This document shows positions 15,420-22,463 of a stretch of 23,552 nucleotides of DNA, piece after piece. The first letter of the stretch is position 1, and each line of letters opens with the position of its first letter. The stretch spans positions 1 to 23,552 of the forward strand of contig PLTL01000241.1 of the NCBI GenBank assembly GCA_003164475.1, in the 5' to 3' direction. This DNA is from Candidatus Dormiibacterota bacterium (lineage in GTDB: Bacteria > Chloroflexota > Dormibacteria > UBA8260 > Bog-877). The translations under genes and the position numbers were made by a program. The notes below the pieces were generated by a model that saw nothing but the letters and a program-made list of their open reading frames with translations, made no database searches and was not told where the DNA came from.

Positions 15420-16445
15420 CTAGGGGCCGGCCGTGGCTAGCTTGACCGCGACCCGGAGCTGCGCCGAGCGAGCTCTGGGATTGCGCTCGACCTCCTCAGG
15501 GGAGGGCTTGATCGAGCGCCGGGTGAGGATGGAGAGGGTAGCCCGATGGGCGCAGGTGCAGACCAGTTGTTGGGACGGGCAAACACAGTTGCTGGCTAGG
15601 ACGTTGAGGGAGTGCTTGAGAAGTCTGTGCTCGGACGGCTGGAAGGAGAGCGTCCCAAATCGCCCATCGGGCCGAAGAATCTGAGTGGATGCAAGGATGC
15701 CGCGGCGGAGCTCTTCGAGCTCGTCGTTGACCGCCACCCGCAGGGCCAGGAAGACCCTGGTGGCGGGGTGGATGTGCTTGGGCCAGAAGCGGCGCGGCAG
15801 CGCCGCCGCGCATATCTCGGCAAGGTCGGTGGTGGTGCGGATCGGGGCCGAGGCCCGGCGCCCGACGATAGCGCGGGCAATCCGGCGGGACTGCCGCTCC
15901 TCGCCCAACTCGAAGAACAGGTCGGCCAGCTCCGCCTCGCTGGATCCGGCCACGATCTCGGCGGCGGTCAGCTTCTGCAAGGTGGGATCCATTCGCATGT
16001 CCAGCGGTCCCTCCACCCGGAAGCTGAAGCCGCGCCGGGCATCGTCCAGCTGGAGTGAGGAGATGCCGAGGTCCATGACCACGACGTCGGGCTCCACCTG
16101 GTGCTCGGCGGCGATCCGCTCCAGGTCCGAGAAGCGCCCCACCACCGCGGTGAAGGCCCGACCGTGCTCGGCGAACCGACGCTGGGCGGAGGAGACGGCG
16201 GACGGATCTCGATCCAAAGCCAAGACCCGCCCGCCTGGGAGGACGTGTTGGAGAAAGGCCTTCGAGACGCCCCCGGCGCCCAGGGTGGCGTCGACCACGA
16301 CCTGGCCCGGGCGTGGCTGCAGCAGCTCCAGCAGCTCATTGAGCGTCACCGGCTCGTGGGTGCCTTGAAGGTGTCGCGGGCGTGCGGCCCCAGCCAGTGC
16401 GGTGCGGCGGGCGGGACGGGGCATCACCCCCAGCATGACGCTCAC
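15420..16445 (-). CDS. rsmH: 16S rRNA (cytosine-1402-N4)-methyltransferase RsmH
   Basis: RsmH (MraW) methylates N4 of C1402 in the ribosomal decoding centre using S-adenosylmethionine. Counting from GTG 16445 the protein has 341 residues: HEPVTLNELL (30-39), the SAM-binding VVDATLGAGG (50-59), LALDRDPSAV (75-84), MDLGISSLQLDD (124-135), GPLDMRMDP, and NPRARSAQLRVA (322-333). The usual SFHSLEDRIVK segment is replaced by SFQPSEHRLLK (267-277), and a CxC-x6-CxC cluster follows (287-298). The GTG overlaps the mraZ stop as GTGA. ATG 16436 is an alternative start. Conserved core motifs support activity, but the divergent segment deserves a check. Confidence 0.93.
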   Translation of the reverse strand: MSVMLGVMPRPARRTALAGAARPRHLQGTHEPVTLNELLELLQPRPGQVVVDATLGAGGVSKAFLQHVLPGGRVLALDRDPSAVSSAQRRFAEHGRAFTAVVGRFSDLERIAAEHQVEPDVVVMDLGISSLQLDDARRGFSFRVEGPLDMRMDPTLQKLTAAEIVAGSSEAELADLFFELGEERQSRRIARAIVGRRASAPIRTTTDLAEICAAALPRRFWPKHIHPATRVFLALRVAVNDELEELRRGILASTQILRPDGRFGTLSFQPSEHRLLKHSLNVLASNCVCPSQQLVCTCAHRATLSILTRRSIKPSPEEVERNPRARSAQLRVAVKLATAGP

Positions 16446-16915
16446 GGGGGACCCGCCTCGGGGCCTTGGGCCAGGCTGCGGGGCTGGTGCTGCCCGGCCA
16501 CGGTCAGGCGCATCGACTCCCACTCGTCAGAGTTGAGGGGGCCGGCCTGGACGCTGATGCTCTGGTCGGAGTGGACCTCGACGACGTTGTTGACGCCTAC
16601 GAAGACGACGTTGGACTCCAGCCCAGCGTGCTGGCGCAGCCGCGGCTGGAGCAGGATCCGGCCCTGGCTGTCCCAGGTGATCTCCTGGGAGTCGGCGTAG
16701 AGGCGACGCACGAAGCCGCTGTAGCCGGCCTCGGCGATCAGGTCATAGCGAAACTCGGCGGTGAGCGCCTCCCAGTCGCGCTGGGGGTACATCAGCAGGA
16801 AGCCCGCCGGGTGGGTGGTGACCCAGCCGCCGCGAAGCTCCTCCCGAAAGCGGGCGGGGATCGCCACCCGGCCCCTCTCATCCAGGGAGTGCTCGTAGCG
16901 GCCCGAGAACGCCAT
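16442..16915 (-). CDS. mraZ: Transcriptional regulator MraZ
   Basis: MraZ is a ring-forming DNA-binding protein with two AbrB-like half-domains. In E. coli and other bacteria it represses the dcw promoter by binding short direct repeats. The 157-residue product has both signature segments: GRYEHSLDERGRVAIPARFREE (5-26, DERGR) and an equivalent ITWDSQGRILLQPRLR stretch (about 79-94, DSQGR). It extends about ten residues beyond the usual size, with a low-complexity tail. ATG 16915 has GGGAGG five nucleotides upstream. As the first gene of the operon it is probably autoregulated through the repeats at 16954-16971. Confidence 0.95.
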   Translation of the reverse strand: MAFSGRYEHSLDERGRVAIPARFREELRGGWVTTHPAGFLLMYPQRDWEALTAEFRYDLIAEAGYSGFVRRLYADSQEITWDSQGRILLQPRLRQHAGLESNVVFVGVNNVVEVHSDQSISVQAGPLNSDEWESMRLTVAGQHQPRSLAQGPEAGPP

Positions 16916-16953
16916 CTCGCCTCCCTTGCCAACTGTTCATCCTGAATGGCTTC

Positions 16954-16971
16954 CGCCACATTCACCACATT
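16954..16971 (-). promoter_or_regulatory. Tandem AATGTGGYG repeats, candidate MraZ operator
   Basis: On the minus strand AATGTGGTG (16971-16963) is followed directly by AATGTGGCG (16962-16954), and TGGGGGA lies just upstream. Tandem G-rich repeats with a period near one helical turn in the mraZ leader match the known style of MraZ boxes. They sit between the promoter and the mraZ start, as expected of an autorepressor site. Confidence 0.5.
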
Positions 16972-16995
16972 TCCCCCAGCCGGGAGGTGATGGGC

Positions 16996-17024
16996 ACATT
17001 AGCACGAACGGTTGCGCAACGCAA
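16996..17024 (-). promoter_or_regulatory. Candidate dcw promoter upstream of mraZ
   Basis: Minus-strand TTGCGT (17024-17019) and TAATGT (17001-16996) are 17 nt apart, and the -10 is preceded by TGC (extended -10). Transcription would begin near 16989, giving a leader of about 75 nt that includes the tandem repeats. A perfect palindrome GTTGCGCAAC (17011-17020) lies in the spacer. The region is also locally AT-richer than its surroundings. Confidence 0.5.
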
Positions 17025-17130
17025 TAGCTTGGGAGAGTCTGTTGTCCAGACCGCCTCACTCTCGCTATTGAATTGGGGGAATTGTCCCTGAATTCTCGTC
17101 GGTGGGCCCCTGCCGGCGATCGGGAGGCGG

Positions 17131-17154
17131 CGCAGGGGGGCGAGCCCCCCTGCG
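17131..17154 (-). terminator. Strong 10-bp hairpin after the RNase P RNA gene
   Basis: CGCAGGGGGG and CCCCCCTGCG form a perfect 10-bp stem with a 4-nt loop, 12 nt beyond the rnpB 3' end. No T-run follows on the minus strand. It probably ends or processes the RNase P transcript and insulates the mraZ promoter. Confidence 0.5.
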
Positions 17155-17165
17155 GGGAGTGGGAA

Positions 17166-17549
17166 GGCGGGCGGTAAGCCGAGTTCTGTGCCCCTCGGGC
17201 CTCCCGCCGTGCGGGCTCCCCCCGAGGGGTGATGACCATCCATCTACGGCGGCGGTTGCCCGACGCCTCTAGCGACCCACCCGGGTGCCACTGGACGAGC
17301 CGCCCAGGGGTGTCTCCACCCGCACCCTGCCGGGTCTTGCTCCGGGCGGGGTTTACCTGGCCAGCCGGTCACCCGGCTGCCGGTGGGCTCTTACCCCACC
17401 ATTTCACCTTCGCCAGCGTTTCCGCTGGCTGTGTCTTTCTGTGGCACTCTCCCTGAGGTTTCCCTCGCCGGGTGTTACCCGGCGCCCTGCTCTGTGGAGC
17501 TCGGACTTTCCTCGACCGGGCGCAGCCCGACCGCGGTCATCTGCCCGCC
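17166..17549 (-). ncRNA. rnpB: RNase P RNA, bacterial type A
   Basis: This is the catalytic RNA of RNase P, which removes 5' leaders from pre-tRNAs. The minus strand contains the hallmark 5' block GAGGAAAGTCCGAGCTCC and CACAGAGCAGGG, the internal GAAGGTGAAA and GGTAAACCCC segments, and the 3' block ACAGAACTCGGCTTA. The ends were set by the P1 helix: GGCGGGC at 17549-17543 pairs perfectly with GCCCGCC at 17172-17166. The length of about 384 nt suits type A. Protein frames overlapping it are chance. Ends may shift by a few bases. Confidence 0.93.
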
Positions 17550-17559
17550 ATCCCGGGCC

Positions 17560-17565
17560 ATCCTA
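17560..17565 (-). promoter_or_regulatory. Candidate -10 element for rnpB
   Basis: TAGGAT on the minus strand lies about 7 nt ahead of the expected RNA 5' end (near 17552). A -35-like CTGACG lies 20 nt further up, which is a longer spacer than usual, so support is weak. Confidence 0.3.
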
Positions 17566-17725
17566 ACGCCACCTCGACCCCGGCGCGTCAGCTGGCCGGC
17601 CAGTGGGGCAACACCGCCCGCCCCCTCCAGCGACGCGAGGGCCCAAGATCCACGCCGCACCGCCGCGGCCCGATTCCTCTCCGGGCGCACCAGCCTGCCG
17701 GCCGGGGCCCGGGGCGGTGGCCGGT

Positions 17726-18175
17726 TCAGCCCTCAGCGGTCCTCTGTTCCTGGCAGGCGGCCACGGCCAGCTGGTCCACGCGGTTGTTGCCGAGGTTGTC
17801 GCGATGGCCGCGCACGTGCTTCCAGCTGAGGCTGGGGCCCAGGCCGGCGATCAGGCGGTCCAGCTCGGGGTAGAGGTCGAGGTTGAGCTTGCGTTTCCAG
17901 TTCTCGCTGAGCCAACCGATCACGTTGCGCGAGTCGGTGTGGAGACGCAGCCCCTGACCATCTCGACGGCGGCTGAGGAAGGCCGCCACGGCCTCCCTGG
18001 CGGCGACCAACTCCATCCGGTTGTTGGTGGTCTTGGGCTCACCGCCCGAACCCTCCTCGGGGCCGTCCGGCCACTCGATGCGGTACGCCCAGCCACCAGG
18101 CCCAGGGTTACCGCTGCAGGCCCCGTCGCAGTAGCCGTCAACCCAGGTCGACGGCGACCGCTGGTCAGCGCTCAA
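17726..18175 (-). CDS. rnhA: Ribonuclease HI
   Basis: RNase HI cleaves the RNA strand of RNA-DNA hybrids, removing R-loops and primers. The 149-residue protein has the full catalytic set: Asp17 (YCDGACSGNPGPGG), Glu55 (NNRMELVAA), Asp81 (HTDSRNVIGW) and Asp134 (NNRVDQLA), with the helper His124 in VRGHRDN. The basic protrusion (NWKRKLN, 92-98) is present. The start is TTG 18175, which overlaps the stop of the upstream zinc-ribbon gene as TTGA. No ATG or GTG is available before the first catalytic residue, so coupled translation from TTG is likely. Confidence 0.93.
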   Translation of the reverse strand: MSADQRSPSTWVDGYCDGACSGNPGPGGWAYRIEWPDGPEEGSGGEPKTTNNRMELVAAREAVAAFLSRRRDGQGLRLHTDSRNVIGWLSENWKRKLNLDLYPELDRLIAGLGPSLSWKHVRGHRDNLGNNRVDQLAVAACQEQRTAEG

Positions 18176-18864
18176 AGCAGGAGAATCCGCTCGCAGTTCT
18201 CGCAGGTGACCAACTCCTCCCCCCGCGCCTCCTGGAGCAGCCGCGGAGCCAGCGGGAGGCGGCAGCCGCTGCAGGTCCCCCCCACCACCCGGGCCACCGC
18301 CGGCCGGCGCCGGGCCACAGTTCGCTCGTAGGCGCGGACGGCGGCGCCCGGGGCCGACTCCACCAGCCGCTGCCGCTCCTCGGCTACGGCGATCAGCTCG
18401 GCGGCAAGCCCCTCCGCCCGGTCGCGGTCGGCCTGACGGGCCAGCTCCACCTCGCGCTCCCGGCCGGCCAGCTCAGCGCGGATCTGGGCCAGCTCGGCTT
18501 CCGACTGCTCCTGGGCCTCCATCTGGGCCAGCTCGGTCTCCTCCAGGACAGCGATCCTTCCTCGCAGGGTCTCCAGCTCGTGCTGGCGGCGCTGGAGGTC
18601 AGCGGGGTGACGGACACTGCCGTCGTAGATCGCCTTCTGATGGCTCTTGGCCCGCTCGCCCAGCGCGGCGGTCTCCAGCTCCAGCTGCCGCAGCGCTGAG
18701 GCCTGCTCCTGAGCCTTCGCTTCCAGCTGGGCACGGCGCTGCCTCAACTGGCGGACGGTGGGATCGGTCTTGGCGCGCACCGCGATCGCCTCCCGCTCCC
18801 CCAGCAGGGCCTGATGGCGAAGGTCGAGGGCCTCGATCTCGGCCAGTGTCTCCGCTGGCTTCAT
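18172..18864 (-). CDS. Coiled-coil C4 zinc-ribbon protein (DUF164/CdsZ-like)
   Basis: The 230-residue protein is almost entirely a long antiparallel coiled coil (about 5-170) rich in Ala, Glu, Leu, Gln and Arg, with the family break KAIYDGSVRHPADLQRRQHE (78-97). It ends in a C4 zinc ribbon: Cys198 and Cys201 (CSGC), Cys221 and Cys224 (CENC). This is the DUF164/zf-RING_7 family, widespread in bacteria and often next to RNase H or Nif3-type genes. Its molecular role is not firmly established; links to ribosomes or RNA have been suggested for relatives. It starts at ATG 18864, overlapping the trmK stop (ATGA), and ends overlapping rnhA (TTGA), making a coupled three-gene unit. Confidence 0.85.
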   Translation of the reverse strand: MKPAETLAEIEALDLRHQALLGEREAIAVRAKTDPTVRQLRQRRAQLEAKAQEQASALRQLELETAALGERAKSHQKAIYDGSVRHPADLQRRQHELETLRGRIAVLEETELAQMEAQEQSEAELAQIRAELAGREREVELARQADRDRAEGLAAELIAVAEERQRLVESAPGAAVRAYERTVARRRPAVARVVGGTCSGCRLPLAPRLLQEARGEELVTCENCERILLL

Positions 18865-19406
18865 CTGGGCGCCACCAGGTAGGTCTGGTAGGCGTGGCCC
18901 CGCTCGACGACCTGGCGCTGCTCGCAGGGGTACCAGCGCTCCGCCTGGAGCCAGTCCTCCAGCCGCCCCCGACGCTGGGCGGGCTGGAGGCAGATCCAGT
19001 CCAGCTGGCGGGCCAGCTCGCGGTCGCGCTCCAGGATCCGCGCCAGGGTGTTGCCCCCCATCCCCGCGATCACCGCCCCGCGACAGCCCAACCCGGCCAG
19101 CGGTACCAGCCCCTCCCCCTCCAGGATCCGGACTCCGCTGCGGTCGCTGAGCAGCCGGCGGAGCTCGCCGGCCGGCCCGGCCCGGAGCTCGGTCGCGTAG
19201 ACCTCCAGGTGAGGAGCCCGGCGCTTCAGCTCCAGCGCCAGCCGGCCATGTCCGCTGCCGACGTCGGCGACGGGGCCCCCCGGGGGACAGAGGTCGAGGA
19301 GCGCCCGCAGACGGGGTCCCATCCGGGCCGGGCCCCGCCTTGGCACCGGTACCGGCACCACCGTACCGGCGGGAGGAGCCGCCGGGATGGGGGTGGTCGT
19401 AGTCAT
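18861..19406 (-). CDS. trmK: tRNA (adenine-22-N1)-methyltransferase TrmK
   Basis: TrmK makes m1A22 in the D-arm region of some tRNAs using S-adenosylmethionine. The 181-residue protein has the SAM motif VADVGSGHGRLALEL (46-60), an acidic residue in YATELRAG (70-77), the family signature IAGMGGNTLARIL (113-125), and LQPAQRRGRLEDWL (140-153). The first 28 residues are a low-complexity Thr/Pro stretch. An in-frame ATG at 19322 would give a compact protein starting MGPRLRALLDL, which matches where relatives begin, so the longer start at 19406 is doubtful. It is first in a coupled unit with the zinc-ribbon protein and RNase HI. Confidence 0.87.
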   Translation of the reverse strand: MTTTTPIPAAPPAGTVVPVPVPRRGPARMGPRLRALLDLCPPGGPVADVGSGHGRLALELKRRAPHLEVYATELRAGPAGELRRLLSDRSGVRILEGEGLVPLAGLGCRGAVIAGMGGNTLARILERDRELARQLDWICLQPAQRRGRLEDWLQAERWYPCEQRQVVERGHAYQTYLVAPR

Positions 19407-19469
19407 CAGGCGAGTCTAAAGAGTGAGCTGGGCCCGGCTCGGGTACCCTCCCCCTGATGATGGTGGCCA

Positions 19470-20249
19470 GTGGCCTCTAGACAGATGGACGCGCTTCCCT
19501 GGGACCGCATCGCCCCCTACTGGCTGGGCGATGGGGACCGCGGGGTGCTCCTGCTTCACGGCTTCGCAGGCACCCCCCCCGAGATGCGGCCCCTGGCCGA
19601 GGTGCTGGTCGCCCGGGGGTTCACCGTCTACGCTCCCCTCCTGATCGGGCACGGGAGCTCGCCGGAAGTGCTGGAGCGGACCGACCACCGGGACTGGATC
19701 CGCTCTGCCGACCAGGCCCTGGACGAGCTCACCGGGCGCTGCCACTGGGTGGGGGTGGCGGGCCAGTCGATGGGGGCGACCCTGGCCCTCCACCTGGCCG
19801 CCACCCGCGGCGACCTCCGGGCGCTGGTCTCCCAGTCGGGCTTCCTCTCGATCCGGGATTGGCGGGTGCGGCTGCTGCCGCTGGGCGGCCGACTGGTGCG
19901 CTGGGACGTTGCCTCGGAGGAGGTTGATCTCTACGACGCGAGCGCCATCGGGCAGCTCTACAACTACGCCCGGAGGCCCACCCGGTCGATTGGCGAGGTC
20001 GCCCGGCTGGGGCGCCTGGTCCGATCGGAGCTCGCCGCGGTGTTCCGCCCCCTGCTGGTGCTCCAGGGAGGCCGGGACAAGGTCATCGATGCCTCCAGCG
20101 CCAGCCGGATCGTGGGAGCTGTGAGCTCCGACGTGCGCGCCCTCCGGATCTTCCCCCGGAGCGGCCACGGGCTCAGCGTGGATGTGGACCGTGCCGAGGT
20201 GGCCGCCGTGGGAGCCGACTGGCTGGAGCGGTACGTCGGCCCGGGCTGA
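19470..20249 (+). CDS. Alpha/beta-hydrolase, carboxylesterase or monoacylglycerol lipase type
   Basis: The 259-residue enzyme has an alpha/beta-hydrolase fold with oxyanion region LLLHGFAGTP (27-36), nucleophile Ser100 in the elbow GQSMG (98-102), Asp203 (GGRDKVID) and His233 (RSGHGLSVD), a complete catalytic triad. The small cap and the HGFAGTP and GHG (60-62) signatures match Est30/monoacylglycerol lipase-like carboxylesterases that act on short to medium acyl esters. No signal peptide is seen, so it is cytoplasmic. The start is GTG 19470 with GGTGG a few bases upstream; ATG 19485 is an alternative. It is transcribed divergently from trmK and its end converges on a small zinc-ribbon gene 6 nt away. 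The physiological substrate is unknown. Confidence 0.87.
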   Translation: MASRQMDALPWDRIAPYWLGDGDRGVLLLHGFAGTPPEMRPLAEVLVARGFTVYAPLLIGHGSSPEVLERTDHRDWIRSADQALDELTGRCHWVGVAGQSMGATLALHLAATRGDLRALVSQSGFLSIRDWRVRLLPLGGRLVRWDVASEEVDLYDASAIGQLYNYARRPTRSIGEVARLGRLVRSELAAVFRPLLVLQGGRDKVIDASSASRIVGAVSSDVRALRIFPRSGHGLSVDVDRAEVAAVGADWLERYVGPG

Positions 20250-20255
20250 CCGGGG

Positions 20256-20546
20256 TCAGGGACCGGGGAACAGCTCGCGGAGCTGCGCCGCCGCCGCCTC
20301 GTCGATCACCGGATTGTCGGGGTGACCCTGGTCCGGGAGCGGCCGCCGGCTGCGGCCGGGGGGCCGCTCTGAGGAGGCCTCGGTGTCGTGCCCGCGGTAG
20401 GCGAGGCCACAGCCGGGGCAGAGGTACACCGGGGCGCTGCGACCCTGGCCGAGATACTGGAGGTGGCTGCGGCGGAGGCGCTGGCCGCAGCCGCAGACTA
20501 GCTGAGCGGGTACCGCGGAGAGCCTCAGAAAGTCGCTGGGTCCCAT
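20256..20546 (-). CDS. Small zinc-ribbon protein of unknown function
   Basis: A 96-residue protein with a zinc-ribbon N-terminal half: CGC at 18-20 and CPGC at 43-46 provide four cysteines. It is followed by an Arg/Pro-rich linker and an acidic C-terminal helix (PVIDEAAAAQLRELF). Such proteins can bind RNA, DNA or protein partners, but no family is recognised. ATG 20546 is preceded by GGGCGGGTGG; a GTG at 20552 would add two residues. It converges with the hydrolase and diverges from the pseudokinase gene. Confidence 0.65.
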   Translation of the reverse strand: MGPSDFLRLSAVPAQLVCGCGQRLRRSHLQYLGQGRSAPVYLCPGCGLAYRGHDTEASSERPPGRSRRPLPDQGHPDNPVIDEAAAAQLRELFPGP

Positions 20547-20645
20547 GGCCACCCGCCCGGATCGTGGAGTTCCATCGCGCTCAGAGCATAGGAACGCCGA
20601 GGCTCGAGATGGGCGCTGGCGAGCGACCTCTAAGATTGGAGTGCC

Positions 20646-21845
20646 TTGCGGGTCGATGAACTAACCGGTGCCAACGTCGGGCGCTACCGGATCGGTGGGC
20701 GGCTTCAGGTGCTGCCGTACGCCAGCATCCACCGGGCCACGGTCCTCTCCAGCGGCCGATCCGTCCTGTTGTGGACCTTCCGAGAGCCCTATGCCACCGC
20801 CGCCGGTTTCCTGGAGACCCTCCAGCACCTGGCCGGCGACGGCCGCGCCGATCGGGTGCCAGGGCTGCTCCATGTTCTTGAAATCGGGGTCCAAGAGCTG
20901 CGCTCCCCGCTGGTCTACCTGGCCACCGACAACGCCCCCGGCGGGTTCCTGGTCAGCCTGCTCCAGGCCGGCCGGGCCCCGGGCGTCTTCGCCGTGGCCG
21001 GACCGCTGGCGCAGACCGTGGACCGGCTCCACTCTCTCGGTCTGGTGCACGGCGACGTTCAGCCGGCCACCGTGGCGATGTCGACCCAGGGACCGGTCCT
21101 CACCGGACACTCGATCCGTGCCGTGGTGAGCCGGGTCACCCCGCAGGCCTCCTGGGTTGACATCACCCGCGCCTTCCGGCCACCGGAGGCGCCGAGCAGC
21201 GCCGAGCCCTGCCTGGCCGGGGACCTCTGGGGGCTGGCGGCGCTGGTCTACTACCTCCTGGTGGGCCGCCCGCCCGGCGTCGACGGCCAGATCGAAAGCC
21301 CGAGCCGGCTCCGGCCCCAGATCCCCAGCCGGGTGGACCGGGCCATGATCCGCGCCCTGGCGACCGACCCGGCCGAGCGGTTCCAGAGTGGGATGGAGTT
21401 CTACGCCGCCCTCCGGGGCCTCCCCTACGGAGAGGTCTCGTCGGCGGCGCCCCCGCCCGTCCGCTGGGGACCGGCACCGGCTCCTGCGGTGCCCGCCTCC
21501 GCGCCGGCCGAACCCTCCCCGCCGGAAGCACCTCAGGAGGTGCCCGAAGCGGCCGGGCCGGAGCCGGAGGAGCGCGCCCAGCCGGTCAGCCACGCGCCCC
21601 GGGGCTGGCCGCTGGAGCCCGGGACGACCCCGGCGTCGATCCGGGCCGAGTCGCTCCCCTATCCGCACGAGGGCGATCAGACCGGGGCGACCCCGACCGG
21701 AGCCGGCACCCACCTGATCACGCTCGAGCCCTACGGGCTGGAACCCAAGGTGCGCCGAAGGGGTGGACTGGTCCTACTGTCGCTGCTCATGGTGGCGGTG
21801 GTGGTGGTGGCGGTGCTGCTGATCGTCGGCAGGATCAGGTTCTGA
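20646..21845 (+). CDS. Tail-anchored protein kinase-like protein, probable pseudokinase
   Basis: The first 260 residues follow a Ser/Thr kinase fold: an N-lobe beginning GRYRIGGRL (12-20), LVHGDVQPATV (133-143) in place of HRDLKPxN, RPPEAP (178-183) near the APE position, and DLWGLAALVYYLLVGRPP (193-210), which matches the D-x-W/Y-S-x-G helix. The ATP-anchoring lysine (VAIK) is replaced by SVLLWTF, the glycine loop is degenerate, and DFG reads TGH. A Pro/Ala/Glu-rich linker (265-320) leads to a single membrane helix (373-394) and a 5-residue basic end. It therefore looks like a catalytically dead kinase anchored by its tail, with the domain in the cytoplasm. The start is TTG 20646 with GGAG four bases upstream. 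TAAGAT at 20631 could be a -10. Targets are unknown. Confidence 0.78.
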   Translation: MRVDELTGANVGRYRIGGRLQVLPYASIHRATVLSSGRSVLLWTFREPYATAAGFLETLQHLAGDGRADRVPGLLHVLEIGVQELRSPLVYLATDNAPGGFLVSLLQAGRAPGVFAVAGPLAQTVDRLHSLGLVHGDVQPATVAMSTQGPVLTGHSIRAVVSRVTPQASWVDITRAFRPPEAPSSAEPCLAGDLWGLAALVYYLLVGRPPGVDGQIESPSRLRPQIPSRVDRAMIRALATDPAERFQSGMEFYAALRGLPYGEVSSAAPPPVRWGPAPAPAVPASAPAEPSPPEAPQEVPEAAGPEPEERAQPVSHAPRGWPLEPGTTPASIRAESLPYPHEGDQTGATPTGAGTHLITLEPYGLEPKVRRRGGLVLLSLLMVAVVVVAVLLIVGRIRF

Positions 21846-21961
21846 GCCCAGCCCCAGGAACAGCCGAGGAGCCGGCGGGGCTGCGGCGGCTGCTGGGCGC
21901 CCTGGACCCCCTCGAGGGCAGCGACCCTTCCCCTCCAGAGCCGCCACTGCGACCGGCCGGG

Positions 21962-22450
21962 GTGCTCGCCCTCATCGACGGCGGCTCTCCCGAGCTCCCC
22001 CTGCTGCTCCTGCTTCGCAGTTCGGGGCTGCACTCTCACCCTGGGCAGGTGGGGCTGCCGGGCGGGAGTCCTCTGCCGGGGGACGGGCCGCTGTGGCGGA
22101 CCGCCCTCCGGGAGGCGGAGGAGGAGCTCCAGGTGCCGGGGGACGCGGTGGAGCTCTGCGGCCGGGCGACCGTGGTCGCCATCCGGAACTCCGGCTTCGC
22201 CGTCACCCCGTTCGTCGGGCTGCTCCGGCGGTCCTTCGAGCCCCGGGCCGCCGCGGACGAGGTCGAGGCCTTCTTCTGGCTCCCCCTGCTGCCCGGGGGC
22301 GGCCGGCCGGTGAGGGTGGCCCGCCGGGTCACGGTCTCCGGGGGCAGCTTCGAGGCCACCGGCTACCCCGCTGGCGAGCACTTCGTCTGGGGTGCCACCG
22401 GGAAGATCGTCGACGACCTCCTGACCCGGCTGGGACTCCCGCCCAGCTGA
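21962..22450 (+). CDS. NudL-type Nudix hydrolase, CoA pyrophosphatase candidate
   Basis: NudL-like enzymes hydrolyse CoA and acyl-CoA to 4'-phosphopantetheine and 3',5'-ADP. The Nudix box is GLPGGSPLPGD followed by TALREAEEEL, the same layout as E. coli NudL, and the family markers HSHPGQVGLPGG, FAVTPFVGLL and HFVWGATGKIVDDLL are present. GTG 21962 gives 162 residues, but the frame is open and coding-like upstream (GLRRLLGALDPL, PPLRPAGVLALIDG), so the real protein probably begins earlier. There is no ATG, GTG or TTG in that stretch. A CTG at 21842 overlaps the pseudokinase stop as CTGA, and a CTG at 21881 follows GAGGAG. Its end converges on lon. Confidence 0.85.
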   Translation: MLALIDGGSPELPLLLLLRSSGLHSHPGQVGLPGGSPLPGDGPLWRTALREAEEELQVPGDAVELCGRATVVAIRNSGFAVTPFVGLLRRSFEPRAAADEVEAFFWLPLLPGGGRPVRVARRVTVSGGSFEATGYPAGEHFVWGATGKIVDDLLTRLGLPPS

Positions 22451-22463
22451 GATGCTGCCGGCC

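Noticed and set aside
13754..15445. 563-codon plus-strand open frame
   Set aside because: Antisense to ftsI and ftsL, whose motifs are complete; composition is typical of a shadow frame.
17285..17690. Protein frames over the RNase P RNA gene and its upstream region
   Set aside because: The conserved RNase P RNA blocks and P1 pairing explain the sequence; the frames have no protein motifs.
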